Program-made: the position numbers and the translations under genes
NCBI GenBank assembly: GCA_937872175.1
Contig: CALMPI010000042.1
Coordinates: forward strand, 1-64,000
Origin: an uncultured Flavobacteriales bacterium
GTDB lineage: Bacteria; Bacteroidota; Bacteroidia; Flavobacteriales_F; PHOS-HE28
DNA: 64,000 nucleotides
Direction: 5' to 3'
In this document: positions 15,295 to 24,974 of the stretch, piece by piece
Position numbering within the stretch: position 1 is the stretch's first letter
Layout of the letters: every line of letters begins with the position of its first letter
The notes under the pieces: generated by a model
What the model saw: only the letters and a program-made list of their open reading frames with translations
Database searches by the model: none
What the model was told of the DNA's origin: nothing

Positions 15295-15302
15295 TACTTT
15301 CG
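15295..15302 (+). promoter_or_regulatory. Likely -7 promoter box of the dcw operon
   Basis: TACTTTCG matches 7 of 8 positions of TAnnTTTG, 24 nt before the mraZ ATG. An E. coli-like alternative also exists: TTGACA (15231-15236), 17 nt, then TAAGAA (15254-15259). I favour the former because Bacteroidota sigma factors rarely use the latter. Confidence 0.4.
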
Positions 15303-15326
15303 CTGCCGTCTCGCACGCGCATCCGC

Positions 15327-15791
15327 ATGCTGAACCTCCTGGGTGAATACGATCTGCGACTGGACGCCAAAGGGCGTTTGGTGCTGCCGAGCGGGCTGAA
15401 GCGTCAGCTCGCCGAGGTGGCCACCAAGGGGTTCGTGATCGCCCGCGATGTGTTCAAGCCTTGCCTGGTGCTTTATCCCATGAGCGAGTGGGAGCGGACG
15501 CAGGCCATGATGGCCCGCCTGAACCCCTTCGTGGAGAAGAACCGGGAGTTCATCCGGCGCTTCACGAACGGGGCCACCCGGGTGGAGCTGGACGGCAGCG
15601 ACCGCATTCTGCTGCCCAAGCCGCTGATGGACCATGCCGGCATCGGCAAGGACCTGAAGCTGATGGGCCTGCTCGACCGGGTGGAGCTCTGGAGCAAGGA
15701 AGGCCATGCCCGGATGCAGCGCGAGGCCGTGGACCTCACCGCCCTCGCCGAAGAGGTGATGGGCAGCCTAGGCAATGCGAATGGCCAGTGA
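15327..15791 (+). CDS. mraZ: MraZ, DNA-binding repressor of the division/cell wall operon
   Basis: 154 residues from the ATG at 15327. A GTG at 15270 lies inside the operator and is rejected. It has two SpoVT-AbrB-like halves: LLGEYDLRLDAKGRLVLPSG (~residues 3-22) and TRVELDGSDRILLPKPL (~87-103), each with the conserved D-x-x-(G/D)-R-(L/I) loop. MraZ forms a ring and binds direct repeats at its own promoter, and those repeats are visible just upstream. First gene of the dcw cluster. It overlaps rsmH by 11-17 bp, so it is cotranscribed. Confidence 0.95.
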   Translation: MLNLLGEYDLRLDAKGRLVLPSGLKRQLAEVATKGFVIARDVFKPCLVLYPMSEWERTQAMMARLNPFVEKNREFIRRFTNGATRVELDGSDRILLPKPLMDHAGIGKDLKLMGLLDRVELWSKEGHARMQREAVDLTALAEEVMGSLGNANGQ

Positions 15792-16686
15792 GTACCACGC
15801 TCCCGTTCTTTCCCAACCTTGTGTCAATGGCCTGAACATCCGTCCCGATGGCGTCTACGTGGACGTCACCTTCGGCGGCGGCGGGCACAGCCGGGCGATC
15901 CTCGAACGCCTCGGTCCTCAAGGGTCGCTCATCGCTTTCGACCGCGATGCCGACGCGTGGGCGAGGGCCCTGCAGGACCCGCGGTTCACGCTGGTGCGCT
16001 CCGACTTCCGGTGGGTGCGCAACCACCTGCGCTTCCTCGGCCGGCTTCCGGTCGATGGCCTCCTGGCGGACCTGGGGGTGAGCAGCCACCAGTTCGACAC
16101 CGCGTCGCGCGGCTTCAGCTTCCGCCACGAGGGTCCGCTGGACATGCGCATGGACCGGCGCGCGCGACGCACCGCGGCCGACCTGGTGAACGCCGCGGAC
16201 GAGGCCGGGCTCACCCGTGTGCTGCGCACCTATGGTGAGGTGGACGCGCCGCATCGCGTGGCCCGCTGCATCCTCAGGGCATCCGCCGGGAAGCGCATCA
16301 CCACCACCGGGCATCTGGTGGATGCGCTCCGACCGGTGACGCCGCGCCAGGATGCCAACGGCTTCCTCGCCCAGGTCTTCCAGGCCCTGCGCATCGCGGT
16401 GAACGATGAGCTCGGTTCCCTGGAGCGCCTGCTCACCGAGAGCCCGGCGATCATCCGGCCCGGTGGCCGCCTGGTGGTGATCAGCTATCACAGCCTGGAG
16501 GACAGGCTGGTGAAGCACTGGATGCGCGCGGGCGACCTCGGCGGCGAGGAGCGGAAGGACCTCTACGGCAACAGCCTCCGACCCTTCAGGCCATTGAACA
16601 CGAAGGCGATCAGACCGGACGACTTGGAGATCAACCAGAACCCCCGGGCGCGCAGCGCCAGGCTCAGGATCGCAGAACGAACGTGA
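15775..16686 (+). CDS. rsmH: 16S rRNA (cytosine-1402-N4)-methyltransferase
   Basis: 303 residues (MRMASEYHAPVL; a second ATG at 15781 is equally possible). It carries the SAM-binding motif VYVDVTFGGGGHSRAIL (~residues 27-43), FDRDADAW, the GLLADLGVSSHQFD motif (~100-113), and the C-terminal VISYHSLEDRLVKHWM. RsmH (MraW) methylates C1402 in the ribosomal P site. Its place between mraZ and ftsL is universal in dcw clusters. It overlaps both neighbours, sharing a GTGA junction with ftsL. Confidence 0.96.
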   Translation: MRMASEYHAPVLSQPCVNGLNIRPDGVYVDVTFGGGGHSRAILERLGPQGSLIAFDRDADAWARALQDPRFTLVRSDFRWVRNHLRFLGRLPVDGLLADLGVSSHQFDTASRGFSFRHEGPLDMRMDRRARRTAADLVNAADEAGLTRVLRTYGEVDAPHRVARCILRASAGKRITTTGHLVDALRPVTPRQDANGFLAQVFQALRIAVNDELGSLERLLTESPAIIRPGGRLVVISYHSLEDRLVKHWMRAGDLGGEERKDLYGNSLRPFRPLNTKAIRPDDLEINQNPRARSARLRIAERT

Positions 16687-17087
16687 ACCGCAACCGACCC
16701 CGCACCCCAGAGGAACCCGCAGCCGGGGGCGCTCCCGCGCCGCCGCGCACCAAGCGGCCCGGCATCCTCGCCGGCGTGCTGAACGGGTCCTTCCTCACCC
16801 GCGAGCAGGTATTGGGCAACATGCCCTTCCTGCTGTTCATCGCCGGGCTCATGCTCGTCTACATCGGGTACGGATACTGGACCGAGCGCACGGTGCGCGA
16901 CCTGCACCGCACCGACGCGGACCTCAAGGAACTGCGCAGCGAGTACATCACCGTGCGCAGCCACCTGGACCGCACCGAGCAGCAGAGCCAGGTGGCCGAG
17001 GACATCTCCGGCCTCGGCTTGCGCGAGAGCCGCGTGCCCCCCCGCAAGCTCACCGTCGAACCCGAACAGGCCGAGGCCGTGCGCTGA
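16683..17087 (+). CDS. ftsL: FtsL-like cell division protein
   Basis: 134 residues, GTG start overlapping the rsmH stop. A Pro/Arg-rich cytoplasmic N-terminus of ~45 residues precedes one transmembrane helix (MPFLLFIAGLMLVYIGYGYW, ~residues 47-66). A periplasmic coiled coil follows (LHRTDADLKELRSEYITVRS). This is the FtsL topology: a bitopic protein that with FtsQ and FtsB activates FtsW-FtsI. The primary sequence of FtsL is poorly conserved. Topology and the position between rsmH and ftsI decide the call. Confidence 0.88.
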   Translation: MNRNRPRTPEEPAAGGAPAPPRTKRPGILAGVLNGSFLTREQVLGNMPFLLFIAGLMLVYIGYGYWTERTVRDLHRTDADLKELRSEYITVRSHLDRTEQQSQVAEDISGLGLRESRVPPRKLTVEPEQAEAVR

Positions 17088-17089
17088 CC

Positions 17090-19204
17090 ATGGACCCCCA
17101 ACGCGCCTTCCGCCTCCGCACCCTGTTCGTTTACAGCGCGCTGCTGCTGTTCGCGCTGGCCATCATGGTGCAGCTGTTCACCATCCAGCTGGTGGAGGGT
17201 GAGCAGTGGACGGCCCGCGCCGAGCACGTGGCCACGGCCTACCGGACCGTTCAGCCCGACCGCGGGCACATCTTCAGCGAGGATGGACGGCTGCTGAGCA
17301 CCAGCGTACCGGAGTACGAGGTGCGCATGGACATGATGGCCGACGGGCTCAGTGATGAACTCCTGCGGGCCGAGATCGACGACCTCTGCCAGGCCCTCAG
17401 CACCCTGTTCGCCGATCGCACCGCCGCCGAATACCGCCGCGATCTGCTCGCCGCGCGTGCCCGAGGGGACCGCTATCACCTCGTGAAGCGGAAGGTGGAC
17501 CACGAGCAGCTGCAGGTGGTGAAGGAGATGCCCCTGTACCGTCGGGGACGCTTCGCCAGCGGTCTCATCCTGGAGAAGCGCACCGTGCGCATCCGGCCGT
17601 TCGGCCGGCTGGCGGCCCGCTCCGTCGGCTATGTCCTGAAGGACAGCAACGCCATCGGCATCGAAGGCGGATTCGATGCCTGGTTGCGCGGTGTCACCGG
17701 CCGCCGTCTGGAGCGCCGGCTCACCGGAGGCATCTGGATGCCGATCGATGACGGCAACGGACAGGACCCCGTGCCCGGCAGCGATGTGCACACCACCATC
17801 GACATCAACCTGCAGGACGTCGCCGACGCGGCGCTCGAGGCCCAGTTGCGCAAGCACGGTGCCCACCATGGTTGCGTGGTGGTGATGGAGGTTGCCACCG
17901 GCTACATCAAAGCGATCAGCAACCTCACGCTGCAGGGCGACAGCACCTACGTGGAGGACCTCAACTACGCGGTGGGCCTCACCACCGAACCGGGCTCCAC
18001 CTTCAAGACCGCGAGCCTGATGGTGGCGCTCGAGGACGGCGTGGTGAAGGCCACCGATACGGTGGACACCCGCAACGGCCAGGTGCGGTTCCACGACCGC
18101 ATCATGAAGGATTCGCACGAGGGCGGCTACGGCAGGATCACCGTGCACCGCGCGCTGGAGGTGAGCAGCAACACCGCCGTTTCGCAGGTCATCCACAAGG
18201 CCTATCGCAGCGATCCGAAGCGGTTCGTGGCGGGGTTGCGCAGTCTGGGCCTCGATCGTCCGCTCGGGGTGCGCATTCCCGGAGAGGGGCTGCCGGTGAT
18301 GCGCGATCCCGGCGACAAGGGCTGGAGCGGAGTGAGCCTTCCGTGGATGAGCATCGGCTACGAGATCAGCCTCACACCGCTCCAGGTGCTGGCCTTCTAC
18401 AACGCCATCGCCAACGACGGCCGGCTGATGCAGCCTCAGTTCGTGTCGCGTGTATCGCGCGCGGGCAAGGAGCTGCAGCGCTTCGACCCGGTGGCGCTCA
18501 ACGAGCGGATCTGTTCGCCCTCCACGCTCGAGCAGGTGCGCCGGATGCTGGAAGGGGTCGTGGACACGGGCACCGCCACCAACCTGAAGGCCGCGCACTT
18601 CCGCATCGCGGGCAAGACGGGCACGGCGCAGATCGCCAAGGAACGTTCGGGCTACAAGAGCGCGGGCGTGAGCTACCAGGCCTCCTTCGCCGGTTACTTC
18701 CCCGCCGACGCGCCGCGCTACAGCTGCATCGTGGTGGTGAGCTCCCCCAGCATGAGCGGCTACTACGGCAACGTGGTGGCCGGTCCCATCTTCAAGGAGA
18801 TCGCGGACAAGATCCACAGCAACCGCCTGGAGATGCAGACGGGCCTGGCCGGACTGGCCCCGCCCCAGGAACGCACCCCGGTGACCTTCGGCGGCCATGC
18901 CGGCGACCTGCGCACCGCCCTTGCCGGCCTGGGCGTGCCCGTGCAGCAGGAGGGCGAGGGCGAATGGGTGGTGTCCCAGGCCGCCGACACCAGCGTGGTG
19001 CTGAGGCCGCGCGGCCTGCCCGGTGATGCGCAGCATGTGGTGCCCAACGTGCAGGGCATGGGCCTGCGCGATGCGCTCTACCTCCTCGAGAACCGCGGTC
19101 TGCGCGTGCAGGTCTCAGGGGCGGGCATGGTGCGCCGCCAGTCGCTCACCCCCGGCCATCGCTTCACCCCGGGTACAACCATCGTGCTCGAGCTCACCAC
19201 ATGA
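17090..19204 (+). CDS. ftsI: Division-specific transpeptidase FtsI (PBP3) with C-terminal PASTA
   Basis: 704 residues. One N-terminal transmembrane helix (LFVYSALLLFALAIMVQLF, ~11-29), a PBP dimerisation domain, then the transpeptidase domain with the three catalytic motifs: STFK (nucleophile Ser ~303), SSN in EVSSNTAVSQ (~363) and KTGTAQ (~508). A PASTA-like stretch ends the protein (VPNVQGMGLRDALYLLENRG), with a degenerate one before it. It cross-links septal peptidoglycan with FtsW. PASTA domains on FtsI are common in Bacteroidota. The gene starts 2 bp after ftsL and overlaps murE by 4 bp. Confidence 0.96.
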   Translation: MDPQRAFRLRTLFVYSALLLFALAIMVQLFTIQLVEGEQWTARAEHVATAYRTVQPDRGHIFSEDGRLLSTSVPEYEVRMDMMADGLSDELLRAEIDDLCQALSTLFADRTAAEYRRDLLAARARGDRYHLVKRKVDHEQLQVVKEMPLYRRGRFASGLILEKRTVRIRPFGRLAARSVGYVLKDSNAIGIEGGFDAWLRGVTGRRLERRLTGGIWMPIDDGNGQDPVPGSDVHTTIDINLQDVADAALEAQLRKHGAHHGCVVVMEVATGYIKAISNLTLQGDSTYVEDLNYAVGLTTEPGSTFKTASLMVALEDGVVKATDTVDTRNGQVRFHDRIMKDSHEGGYGRITVHRALEVSSNTAVSQVIHKAYRSDPKRFVAGLRSLGLDRPLGVRIPGEGLPVMRDPGDKGWSGVSLPWMSIGYEISLTPLQVLAFYNAIANDGRLMQPQFVSRVSRAGKELQRFDPVALNERICSPSTLEQVRRMLEGVVDTGTATNLKAAHFRIAGKTGTAQIAKERSGYKSAGVSYQASFAGYFPADAPRYSCIVVVSSPSMSGYYGNVVAGPIFKEIADKIHSNRLEMQTGLAGLAPPQERTPVTFGGHAGDLRTALAGLGVPVQQEGEGEWVVSQAADTSVVLRPRGLPGDAQHVVPNVQGMGLRDALYLLENRGLRVQVSGAGMVRRQSLTPGHRFTPGTTIVLELTT

Positions 19205-20664
19205 AGCTGCTGAAGGACATCCTCTACCGGGCGCGCCTCGAACAGGTGGTGGGCAGCACCAATGCCGCCATCGAGAAGCTCTGCGCCGACAGCCGTGAGG
19301 TGGTGCCGTTCAGCGCCTTCTTCGCCTTGAAAGGCACCAGGGTCGATGGGCACGACCACATCGAACAGGCGGTGGAGCGCGGCGCCACGGCCATCGTGTG
19401 CGAACGCATGCCGGAGCGGTACAGGGAGGGCGTCTCCTACGTGCGGGTGGCCGACAGCACCCATGCGCTCGCCGTGGCCGCGGCCAACTTCCACGATCAT
19501 CCCTCGCGAGAGCTCATCCTCGTGGGCATCACCGGCACCAACGGAAAGACGAGCACCGCGACCCTGCTGTACCGCCTCTTCCGGGCGCTCGGCCACAAGT
19601 GCGGTCTCATCAGCACCGTCGAGGTCCGCATCGGCCAGCGCACCATCCCGGCCACGCACACCACGCCCGATGCGGTGCGCCTGAACGCCCTGCTGCGCGA
19701 GATGGTGGAGGAGAAGGTGACGCACTGCTTCATGGAGGTGAGCAGCCATGGGGTGGTGCAGGAGCGCATCACGGGCCTGCACTTCGACGTGGGGGTGTTC
19801 ACGAACATCACGCACGACCACCTGGACTACCATGGCACGTTCGCCGCGTACATCCAGGCCAAGAAGCGCTTCATCGACCAGCTCGGCGCCGACGCGCTGG
19901 CTTTGGTCAACGCCGACGACCCCAACAGTGCCGTGATGGTGCAGAACACCGCGGCCCGCAAGCGCAGCTACGCCGTGCATGGCATGGCGGACCATCGTGC
20001 CCGCATCATCGAGAACCAGCTCACCGGCCTCCACCTCAACATCGATGGCCACGATGTGTACACCCGGCTGGTCGGGGCCTTCAACGCGAGCAACCTGCTG
20101 GCCGTTTACGCGGTGGCCGTGCATCTCGGCCTCGCCCCGATGGACGTGCTCACCGCGCTGAGCGACCTGGAGCCGCCGCGCGGCCGTTTCCAGGCCGTGA
20201 GGGGTCCCGGCGGTGTGCTCGGTGTGGTGGACTACGCCCACACCCCCGACGCCCTCCGCAACGTGCTGGAGACCATGCGGGGTGTTTGCAGTGCGGACCA
20301 GCGGGTGATCACGGTGGTGGGCTGTGGCGGCGACCGCGACAAGGCGAAGCGACCCGTGATGGCGCGCATCGCCGCGGAGCTCAGCGACCGCGTGGTGCTC
20401 ACCAGCGACAACCCGCGCAGTGAGGACCCCATGGCGATCCTCGCCGAGATGCGGGCCGGTGTGCCCGCGGGGGATGCTGACCGCGTGTTCGTGAACGCCG
20501 ACCGCCGAGAGGCCATCCGCCAGGCCGTGGGCATGGCCGCGCCCGGTGATGCGGTGCTCGTCGCGGGCAAGGGGCACGAGACCTACCAGGAGATCGCGGG
20601 CGTGCGCCACCCCTTCGATGATGCCGCCGTGCTGAAGGAGACCCTTGAACTGATGCACCGCTGA
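19201..20664 (+). CDS. murE: UDP-MurNAc-L-Ala-D-Glu:meso-diaminopimelate ligase
   Basis: 487 residues, ATGA overlap with ftsI. The Mur ligase P-loop [12 protein letters not shown] lies at ~residues 107-118, the central domain has [14 protein letters not shown], and the C-terminal ligase domain has [14 protein letters not shown] and the substrate motif DNPR (~403). In MurE, DNPR is associated with selection of meso-diaminopimelate over lysine, so the wall is predicted to be meso-DAP type, as in other Gram-negatives. It adds the third stem residue in the cytoplasm. mraY follows after 2 bp. Confidence 0.96.
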   Translation: MKLLKDILYRARLEQVVGSTNAAIEKLCADSREVVPFSAFFALKGTRVDGHDHIEQAVERGATAIVCERMPERYREGVSYVRVADSTHALAVAAANFHDHPSRELILVGITGTNGKTSTATLLYRLFRALGHKCGLISTVEVRIGQRTIPATHTTPDAVRLNALLREMVEEKVTHCFMEVSSHGVVQERITGLHFDVGVFTNITHDHLDYHGTFAAYIQAKKRFIDQLGADALALVNADDPNSAVMVQNTAARKRSYAVHGMADHRARIIENQLTGLHLNIDGHDVYTRLVGAFNASNLLAVYAVAVHLGLAPMDVLTALSDLEPPRGRFQAVRGPGGVLGVVDYAHTPDALRNVLETMRGVCSADQRVITVVGCGGDRDKAKRPVMARIAAELSDRVVLTSDNPRSEDPMAILAEMRAGVPAGDADRVFVNADRREAIRQAVGMAAPGDAVLVAGKGHETYQEIAGVRHPFDDAAVLKETLELMHR

Positions 20665-20666
20665 CC

Positions 20667-21914
20667 ATGCTGTACCACCTGTTCAAGGCCATCGGTTTCG
20701 CCCTCCCCGGCAGCGGGGCCTTCAACTACATCTCCTTCCGCGCGGGCATGGCCGTCTTCGTGTCGCTGGTCATCAGTCTGTGGTTCGGCAAGGGCATCAT
20801 CCGGTTGTTGCGCCGCATGCAGGTGGGAGAAACGGTGCGCGACCTGGGCCTCGAGGGCCAGATGGGGAAGCAGGGCACCCCGACCATGGGCGGGCTCATC
20901 ATCCTCTCGGCCATCCTGGTCCCCACCCTGCTGTTCGCCCGCCTGGACAACATCTACATCCTGCTGATGCTGTCCGTCACCGTCTGGCTCGGTGTCATCG
21001 GCTTCATCGATGACTTCATCAAGGTCTTCAAGAAGGACAAGCGCGGGTTGGCGGGCAAGTTCAAGGTGGTCGGGCAGATCGGCATCGGCATCATCGTCGG
21101 TGCGGTGGTCTATTTCCACCCGTCCATCCGCACCAAGGTGGAGGTGCCCCCGGTGCTCGCCGAGCAGCTCGATCCCGCCGCGCTCAGCACGTTCGTGGAG
21201 GAGGACGGCACGGTGCATCACCTGCTGGACCGCAAGAGCCCGAACACGACCATCCCCTTCGTGAAGGGCAACGAGTTCAACTACTCCTCGGTGCTCGGCC
21301 TGTTCGGTCGGGAGGCGCGGCGCTACACCTGGGTGCTCTACATCCTGGTCGTCATCTTCATCATCACCGCGGTGAGCAACGGGGCCAACATCACCGACGG
21401 CCTGGACGGTCTGGCGACGGGCACATCGGCCATCATGGTGCTGGCGCTGGGCGTGCTGGCCTATGTGAGCGGCAACATCATCTTCTCGGAGTACCTGGAC
21501 ATCATGTACATCCCCGACAGCGGGGAGCTGGCCGTGTACATCGGTGCGATGCTCGGGGCGTGCATCGGCTTCCTCTGGTACAACGCCTATCCGGCGCAGG
21601 TCTTCATGGGCGACACCGGAAGCCTGGCGCTGGGAGGCATCATCGCCACGCTCGCCATCCTGGTGCGCAAGGAGCTGTTGATCCCCGTGCTGTGCGGGGT
21701 CTTCCTGGTGGAGAACCTCAGCGTGGTGATGCAGGTGTCCTGGTTCAAGTACACCAGGCGGAAGTACGGGGAGGGGCGAAGGATATTCCTGATGTCGCCC
21801 CTGCATCATCACTTCCAGAAGAAAGGCATCCACGAAAGCAAGATCGTGAGCCGGTTCTGGATCGTCGGCATCATGCTCGCCGTGTTGAGCATCGTCACCC
21901 TCAAGCTGCGATGA
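20667..21914 (+). CDS. mraY: Phospho-N-acetylmuramoyl-pentapeptide transferase
   Basis: 415 residues with about ten membrane helices. Diagnostic motifs are [13 protein letters not shown] (~70), [17 protein letters not shown] with the Asp pair (~112-128), [15 protein letters not shown] (~238-252) and [11 protein letters not shown] (~315). It transfers phospho-MurNAc-pentapeptide to undecaprenyl phosphate to make lipid I. It is longer than the ~360-residue E. coli enzyme because of a hydrophilic insertion at ~155-205 ([20 protein letters not shown]), which I regard as a Bacteroidota feature. It overlaps murD by 4 bp. murF, which usually lies upstream, is missing from this cluster. Confidence 0.96.
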   Translation: MLYHLFKAIGFALPGSGAFNYISFRAGMAVFVSLVISLWFGKGIIRLLRRMQVGETVRDLGLEGQMGKQGTPTMGGLIILSAILVPTLLFARLDNIYILLMLSVTVWLGVIGFIDDFIKVFKKDKRGLAGKFKVVGQIGIGIIVGAVVYFHPSIRTKVEVPPVLAEQLDPAALSTFVEEDGTVHHLLDRKSPNTTIPFVKGNEFNYSSVLGLFGREARRYTWVLYILVVIFIITAVSNGANITDGLDGLATGTSAIMVLALGVLAYVSGNIIFSEYLDIMYIPDSGELAVYIGAMLGACIGFLWYNAYPAQVFMGDTGSLALGGIIATLAILVRKELLIPVLCGVFLVENLSVVMQVSWFKYTRRKYGEGRRIFLMSPLHHHFQKKGIHESKIVSRFWIVGIMLAVLSIVTLKLR

Positions 21915-23245
21915 GATCCATGGTGGTGCTCGGTGCGCAGGAGAGCGGGGTGGGCGCGGCGCTGCTGGCCCGCAAGCTCGGCCTGCCCGTGTTCGTCAGC
22001 GATGGCGGACCGATCAAGCCGCGCTACCGGGAGGTGCTCGTGGCCCACGACATCCCCTTCGAGGAGGGCGGTCATTCGGCCGCCCGCGTGCTGGCCGCGG
22101 ATGAGGTGGTGAAGAGCCCGGGCATCCCCGACTCCGCCGCGCTGGTCGCCGCTGCGCAGGAGCGTGGCATCCCGGTCATCAGCGAGGTGGAGCTCGCCGC
22201 CCGGCACACCACCGCGCCCATCGTGGCCATCACCGGCAGCAACGGAAAGACCACCACCACGCTGCTCACCCACCATATCCTCATGAAGGCCGGACTGGAC
22301 GCCGGCCTGGGCGGGAACGTCGGCCGCAGCTTCGCCGGCCTGGTCGCCGAGCGTGACCATGGCCTGTACGTGCTGGAGCTGAGCAGCTTCCAGCTCGACG
22401 GCATCCGCGCGCTGCGGCCGCACATCGCCGTCCTGCTCAACATCACTCCGGACCATCTGGACCGGTACGCATACCGGATGGAGAACTACGTCGCGAGCAA
22501 GTTCCGGATCGCGATGAACATGACCGGCGCGGACCACTTCATCCACAATGCCGACGATCCGGAGGTGGCACGCGGGCTTGACCTGCATGCGGTGCACGCG
22601 CAACGCTGGCCCTTCTCCATCGAACGTCCCGTTGACCGGGGCGGATGGCTCGACGATACGCACATCCACATCCACACCGACCAAAACCCGTTCCGCATGT
22701 CCATCCTCGAACTCGCCCTGCAGGGCAGGCACAACGTGTACAACTCGCTGGCGGCCGGCATCGCCGCGCGCATCCTTGACGTGCGCAGCGAGTCCCTGCG
22801 CGAGAGCCTGAGCGACTTCCAGAACGTGGAGCACCGCCTGGAGCGTGTCGCCACCGTGAACGGGGTCACCTTCATCAACGACTCGAAGGCCACCAACGTG
22901 AACAGTGCCTGGTACGCCCTGGAGAGCATGGACCGGCCTGTGATCTGGATCGCGGGCGGTGTGGACAAGGGCAACGACTACAGCACGCTGGTGCCGCTGG
23001 TGAAGCAGCGCGTGAAGGCCATCGTGTGCCTCGGCAAGGACAACGCCAAGGTCCATGCCGCCTTCGCTGGGGTGGTGCCCACGATCACCGACACCGACAG
23101 CGCCGAGGCCGCCGTGCATGCGGCCTACGGGCTGAGCGAGCCTGGCGACGCGGTGCTGCTCAGCCCGGCCTGCGCCAGCTTCGACCTGTTCGAGAACTAC
23201 GAGGAGCGCGGCCGCCGGTTCAAGGCCGCCGTCAAGTCCCTCTGA
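21911..23245 (+). CDS. murD: UDP-MurNAc-L-alanine:D-glutamate ligase
   Basis: 444 residues from the ATG in the ATGA overlap with mraY. The N-terminal Rossmann-like domain begins [21 protein letters not shown]. The P-loop [14 protein letters not shown] is at ~107-120, and the ligase domain has [23 protein letters not shown] (read in two parts, ~308-330) and a C-terminal [21 protein letters not shown]. It adds D-Glu to UDP-MurNAc-L-Ala. All domains are present and intact. A second copy of the C-terminal domain alone follows immediately, which is unusual. Confidence 0.96.
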   Translation: MRSMVVLGAQESGVGAALLARKLGLPVFVSDGGPIKPRYREVLVAHDIPFEEGGHSAARVLAADEVVKSPGIPDSAALVAAAQERGIPVISEVELAARHTTAPIVAITGSNGKTTTTLLTHHILMKAGLDAGLGGNVGRSFAGLVAERDHGLYVLELSSFQLDGIRALRPHIAVLLNITPDHLDRYAYRMENYVASKFRIAMNMTGADHFIHNADDPEVARGLDLHAVHAQRWPFSIERPVDRGGWLDDTHIHIHTDQNPFRMSILELALQGRHNVYNSLAAGIAARILDVRSESLRESLSDFQNVEHRLERVATVNGVTFINDSKATNVNSAWYALESMDRPVIWIAGGVDKGNDYSTLVPLVKQRVKAIVCLGKDNAKVHAAFAGVVPTITDTDSAEAAVHAAYGLSEPGDAVLLSPACASFDLFENYEERGRRFKAAVKSL

Positions 23246-23264
23246 TCACTTGAGCACCGATCCC

Positions 23265-23777
23265 ATGGACAAGGACACCCTGCACCTTCTGAACGCGCGC
23301 CAGGCCCGTGCCGGTCTGGTGGAGGCCCGTGCGAGCGCCTTGGGCGAGCTGTGGAGCGCACCGCACCGGATGGAGTTCGTCGGCACCGTGCGTGGCGTGG
23401 AGTACATCAACGACTCGCGCGCCACCTTCCTCGACGCGGCCCTGCAATCGCTCGCCTCCATCGAGAAACCCGTGCTGTGGATCACGGGCGAACTCCCGGA
23501 GGGGCTGCGTGAGGGGGGCGTGCTGGATCTCCTGCGTGACCGTGTGCGCGCGTTGATCCTCTGCACCCCTGGTGTGGACGACGTGCCCGACGGGTTGCGT
23601 GAAGCGCTCGGCCAGGCCTTCCTCGCCGGCGACGTACGCACGGCGGTCTTCCTGGCGCACGAGCTGGCGGCCAGTGGGGATGTGGTGCTCTTCAGCCCCG
23701 CCTGCCCCAGTGGCGGCGGGTTCGCCAACTACGAGGAACGTGGTCACGCCTTCAAACGCACCGTGCGCGAGCTCTAG
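23265..23777 (+). CDS. Stand-alone MurD C-terminal (ligase) domain paralogue
   Basis: 170 residues from the ATG at 23265 (a TTG at 23250 would add five). It aligns with the last ~145 residues of MurD. EFVGTVRGVEYINDSRATF matches [30 protein letters not shown] matches [12 protein letters not shown], and LFSPACPSGGGFANYEERG matches [18 protein letters not shown]. No P-loop or UDP-binding domain is present, so it cannot be a complete ligase. The frame is open and key positions are kept, which argues against a simple pseudogene. Lying between murD and ftsW, it is cotranscribed. It could be a regulatory or partner subunit of MurD. Function is unknown. Confidence 0.82.
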   Translation: MDKDTLHLLNARQARAGLVEARASALGELWSAPHRMEFVGTVRGVEYINDSRATFLDAALQSLASIEKPVLWITGELPEGLREGGVLDLLRDRVRALILCTPGVDDVPDGLREALGQAFLAGDVRTAVFLAHELAASGDVVLFSPACPSGGGFANYEERGHAFKRTVREL

Positions 23778-23786
23778 TCCCACGCC

Positions 23787-24974
23787 ATGAACCGCCTCTT
23801 CCACGAACACCTGCGCGGCGACCGCACCATCTGGATGGTGGCGCTGCTGCTCGGCGTGGTCAGCCTGCTGGCCGTGTACAGCTCGATCGCCTCCCTGGCG
23901 TTCAAGCAGGAGGGGCGCGGCACCCTGCACTTCCTCATGAAGCACGGCCTGATGCTGGCGAGCGGTGGGGCCATCATGTACGGGGCGCACCGGCTTCGCT
24001 TCGGGATCTATGGTCGCCTGTCGCAGTTGCTGCTCGGTGTCACCATCGGCCTGCTCGTGCTCACCCTGGTGCTGGGCACCAACCTGAACGATGCCAGCCG
24101 CTGGCTCCGCATCCCCATCATCGGCCAGAGCTTCCAGACCAGCGACCTGGCCAAGGTGGTGCTGATCGTGTTCGTGGCCCGGGTCATCGCCAGGCACAAG
24201 GACGCCCCGTGGACATTCCGCGACGTCGTGCTCAAGCTCCTGCTTCCCATCGGCGCGGTGTGCGGCACCATCCTTCCGGCGAACTTCAGCACCGCCGTGC
24301 TGCTCTTCACGGTGTGCATGACGGTGGCCTTCCTCGGCGGGGTGCCGCTGAAGTGGATCCTGGCATCGGTCGGGCTGACCCTTGGTGCCTTCGCCCTCCT
24401 GGTGGCCATCAACGAGGCCGGCGACCTGGGCCTTCTGCCACGTGTGGAGACCTGGCGTGCACGCCTCGAGAACCACGGTTCGGCCGATAGTGATGCCAAC
24501 TACCAGGTGGAGCACGCCAAGATCGCCATCGCCAGCGGTGGCCTGCTCCCCAACGGACCCGGCAGCGGAACCTCGCGCAACTTCCTTCCGCATCCCTACT
24601 CCGACATGATCTATGCGTTCATCATCGAGGAGTATGGCAGCCTGCTGGGTGGCCTTGGTCTGCTGCTGCTCTATCTGATCCTGATGGGCCGCGCCGTGAA
24701 GATCGCGCGCCTCTGCCCCAAGCCCTTCGGAGCCCTCACCGCGCTGGGCCTCAGCCTCAGCCTTGTGGTGCAGGCGCTGGTGAACATGGCCGTGGCCGTC
24801 AACCTCGTGCCCGTCACCGGGCAGCCATTGCCCCTGGTGAGCATGGGCGGCACCTCCATCTGGTTCACCAGCCTCATGATCGGCATCGTGCTCAGCGTGA
24901 GCCGGAGCGTGTACGACGAACCCGCGAACGACCATGTCCAACCCCAACCCCGCACCGCTCCGGCGGCCGCTTAG
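23787..24974 (+). CDS. ftsW: Septal peptidoglycan glycosyltransferase FtsW
   Basis: 395 residues of the SEDS family with about ten membrane helices. It shows LGVVSLLAVYSSIASLAF in the first helix, LGTNLNDASRWLRIP (~residues 93-107, the conserved N-x-A-x-R-W region) and FIIEEYGSLLGGLGLLLLYL (~276). The C-terminal part has NLVPVTGQPLPLVSMGGTS (read in two parts, ~335-354). FtsW polymerises lipid II at the septum with FtsI. The start is 9 bp after the MurD-like gene. It overlaps murG by 41 bp. Confidence 0.95.
   Translation: MNRLFHEHLRGDRTIWMVALLLGVVSLLAVYSSIASLAFKQEGRGTLHFLMKHGLMLASGGAIMYGAHRLRFGIYGRLSQLLLGVTIGLLVLTLVLGTNLNDASRWLRIPIIGQSFQTSDLAKVVLIVFVARVIARHKDAPWTFRDVVLKLLLPIGAVCGTILPANFSTAVLLFTVCMTVAFLGGVPLKWILASVGLTLGAFALLVAINEAGDLGLLPRVETWRARLENHGSADSDANYQVEHAKIAIASGGLLPNGPGSGTSRNFLPHPYSDMIYAFIIEEYGSLLGGLGLLLLYLILMGRAVKIARLCPKPFGALTALGLSLSLVVQALVNMAVAVNLVPVTGQPLPLVSMGGTSIWFTSLMIGIVLSVSRSVYDEPANDHVQPQPRTAPAAA

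Noticed and set aside
16859-19036. Long minus-strand open frame opposite ftsI
   Set aside because: A high-GC shadow frame. ftsI is unambiguous on the plus strand and the antisense residues show no family pattern.
21560-21910. Upstream extension of the murD frame
   Set aside because: It lies inside mraY in another frame. MurD starts at the ATGA junction at 21911.
23265-23777. A frameshifted end of murD
   Set aside because: murD is complete with its own C-terminal domain and stop. This is a second, separate copy with its own start.
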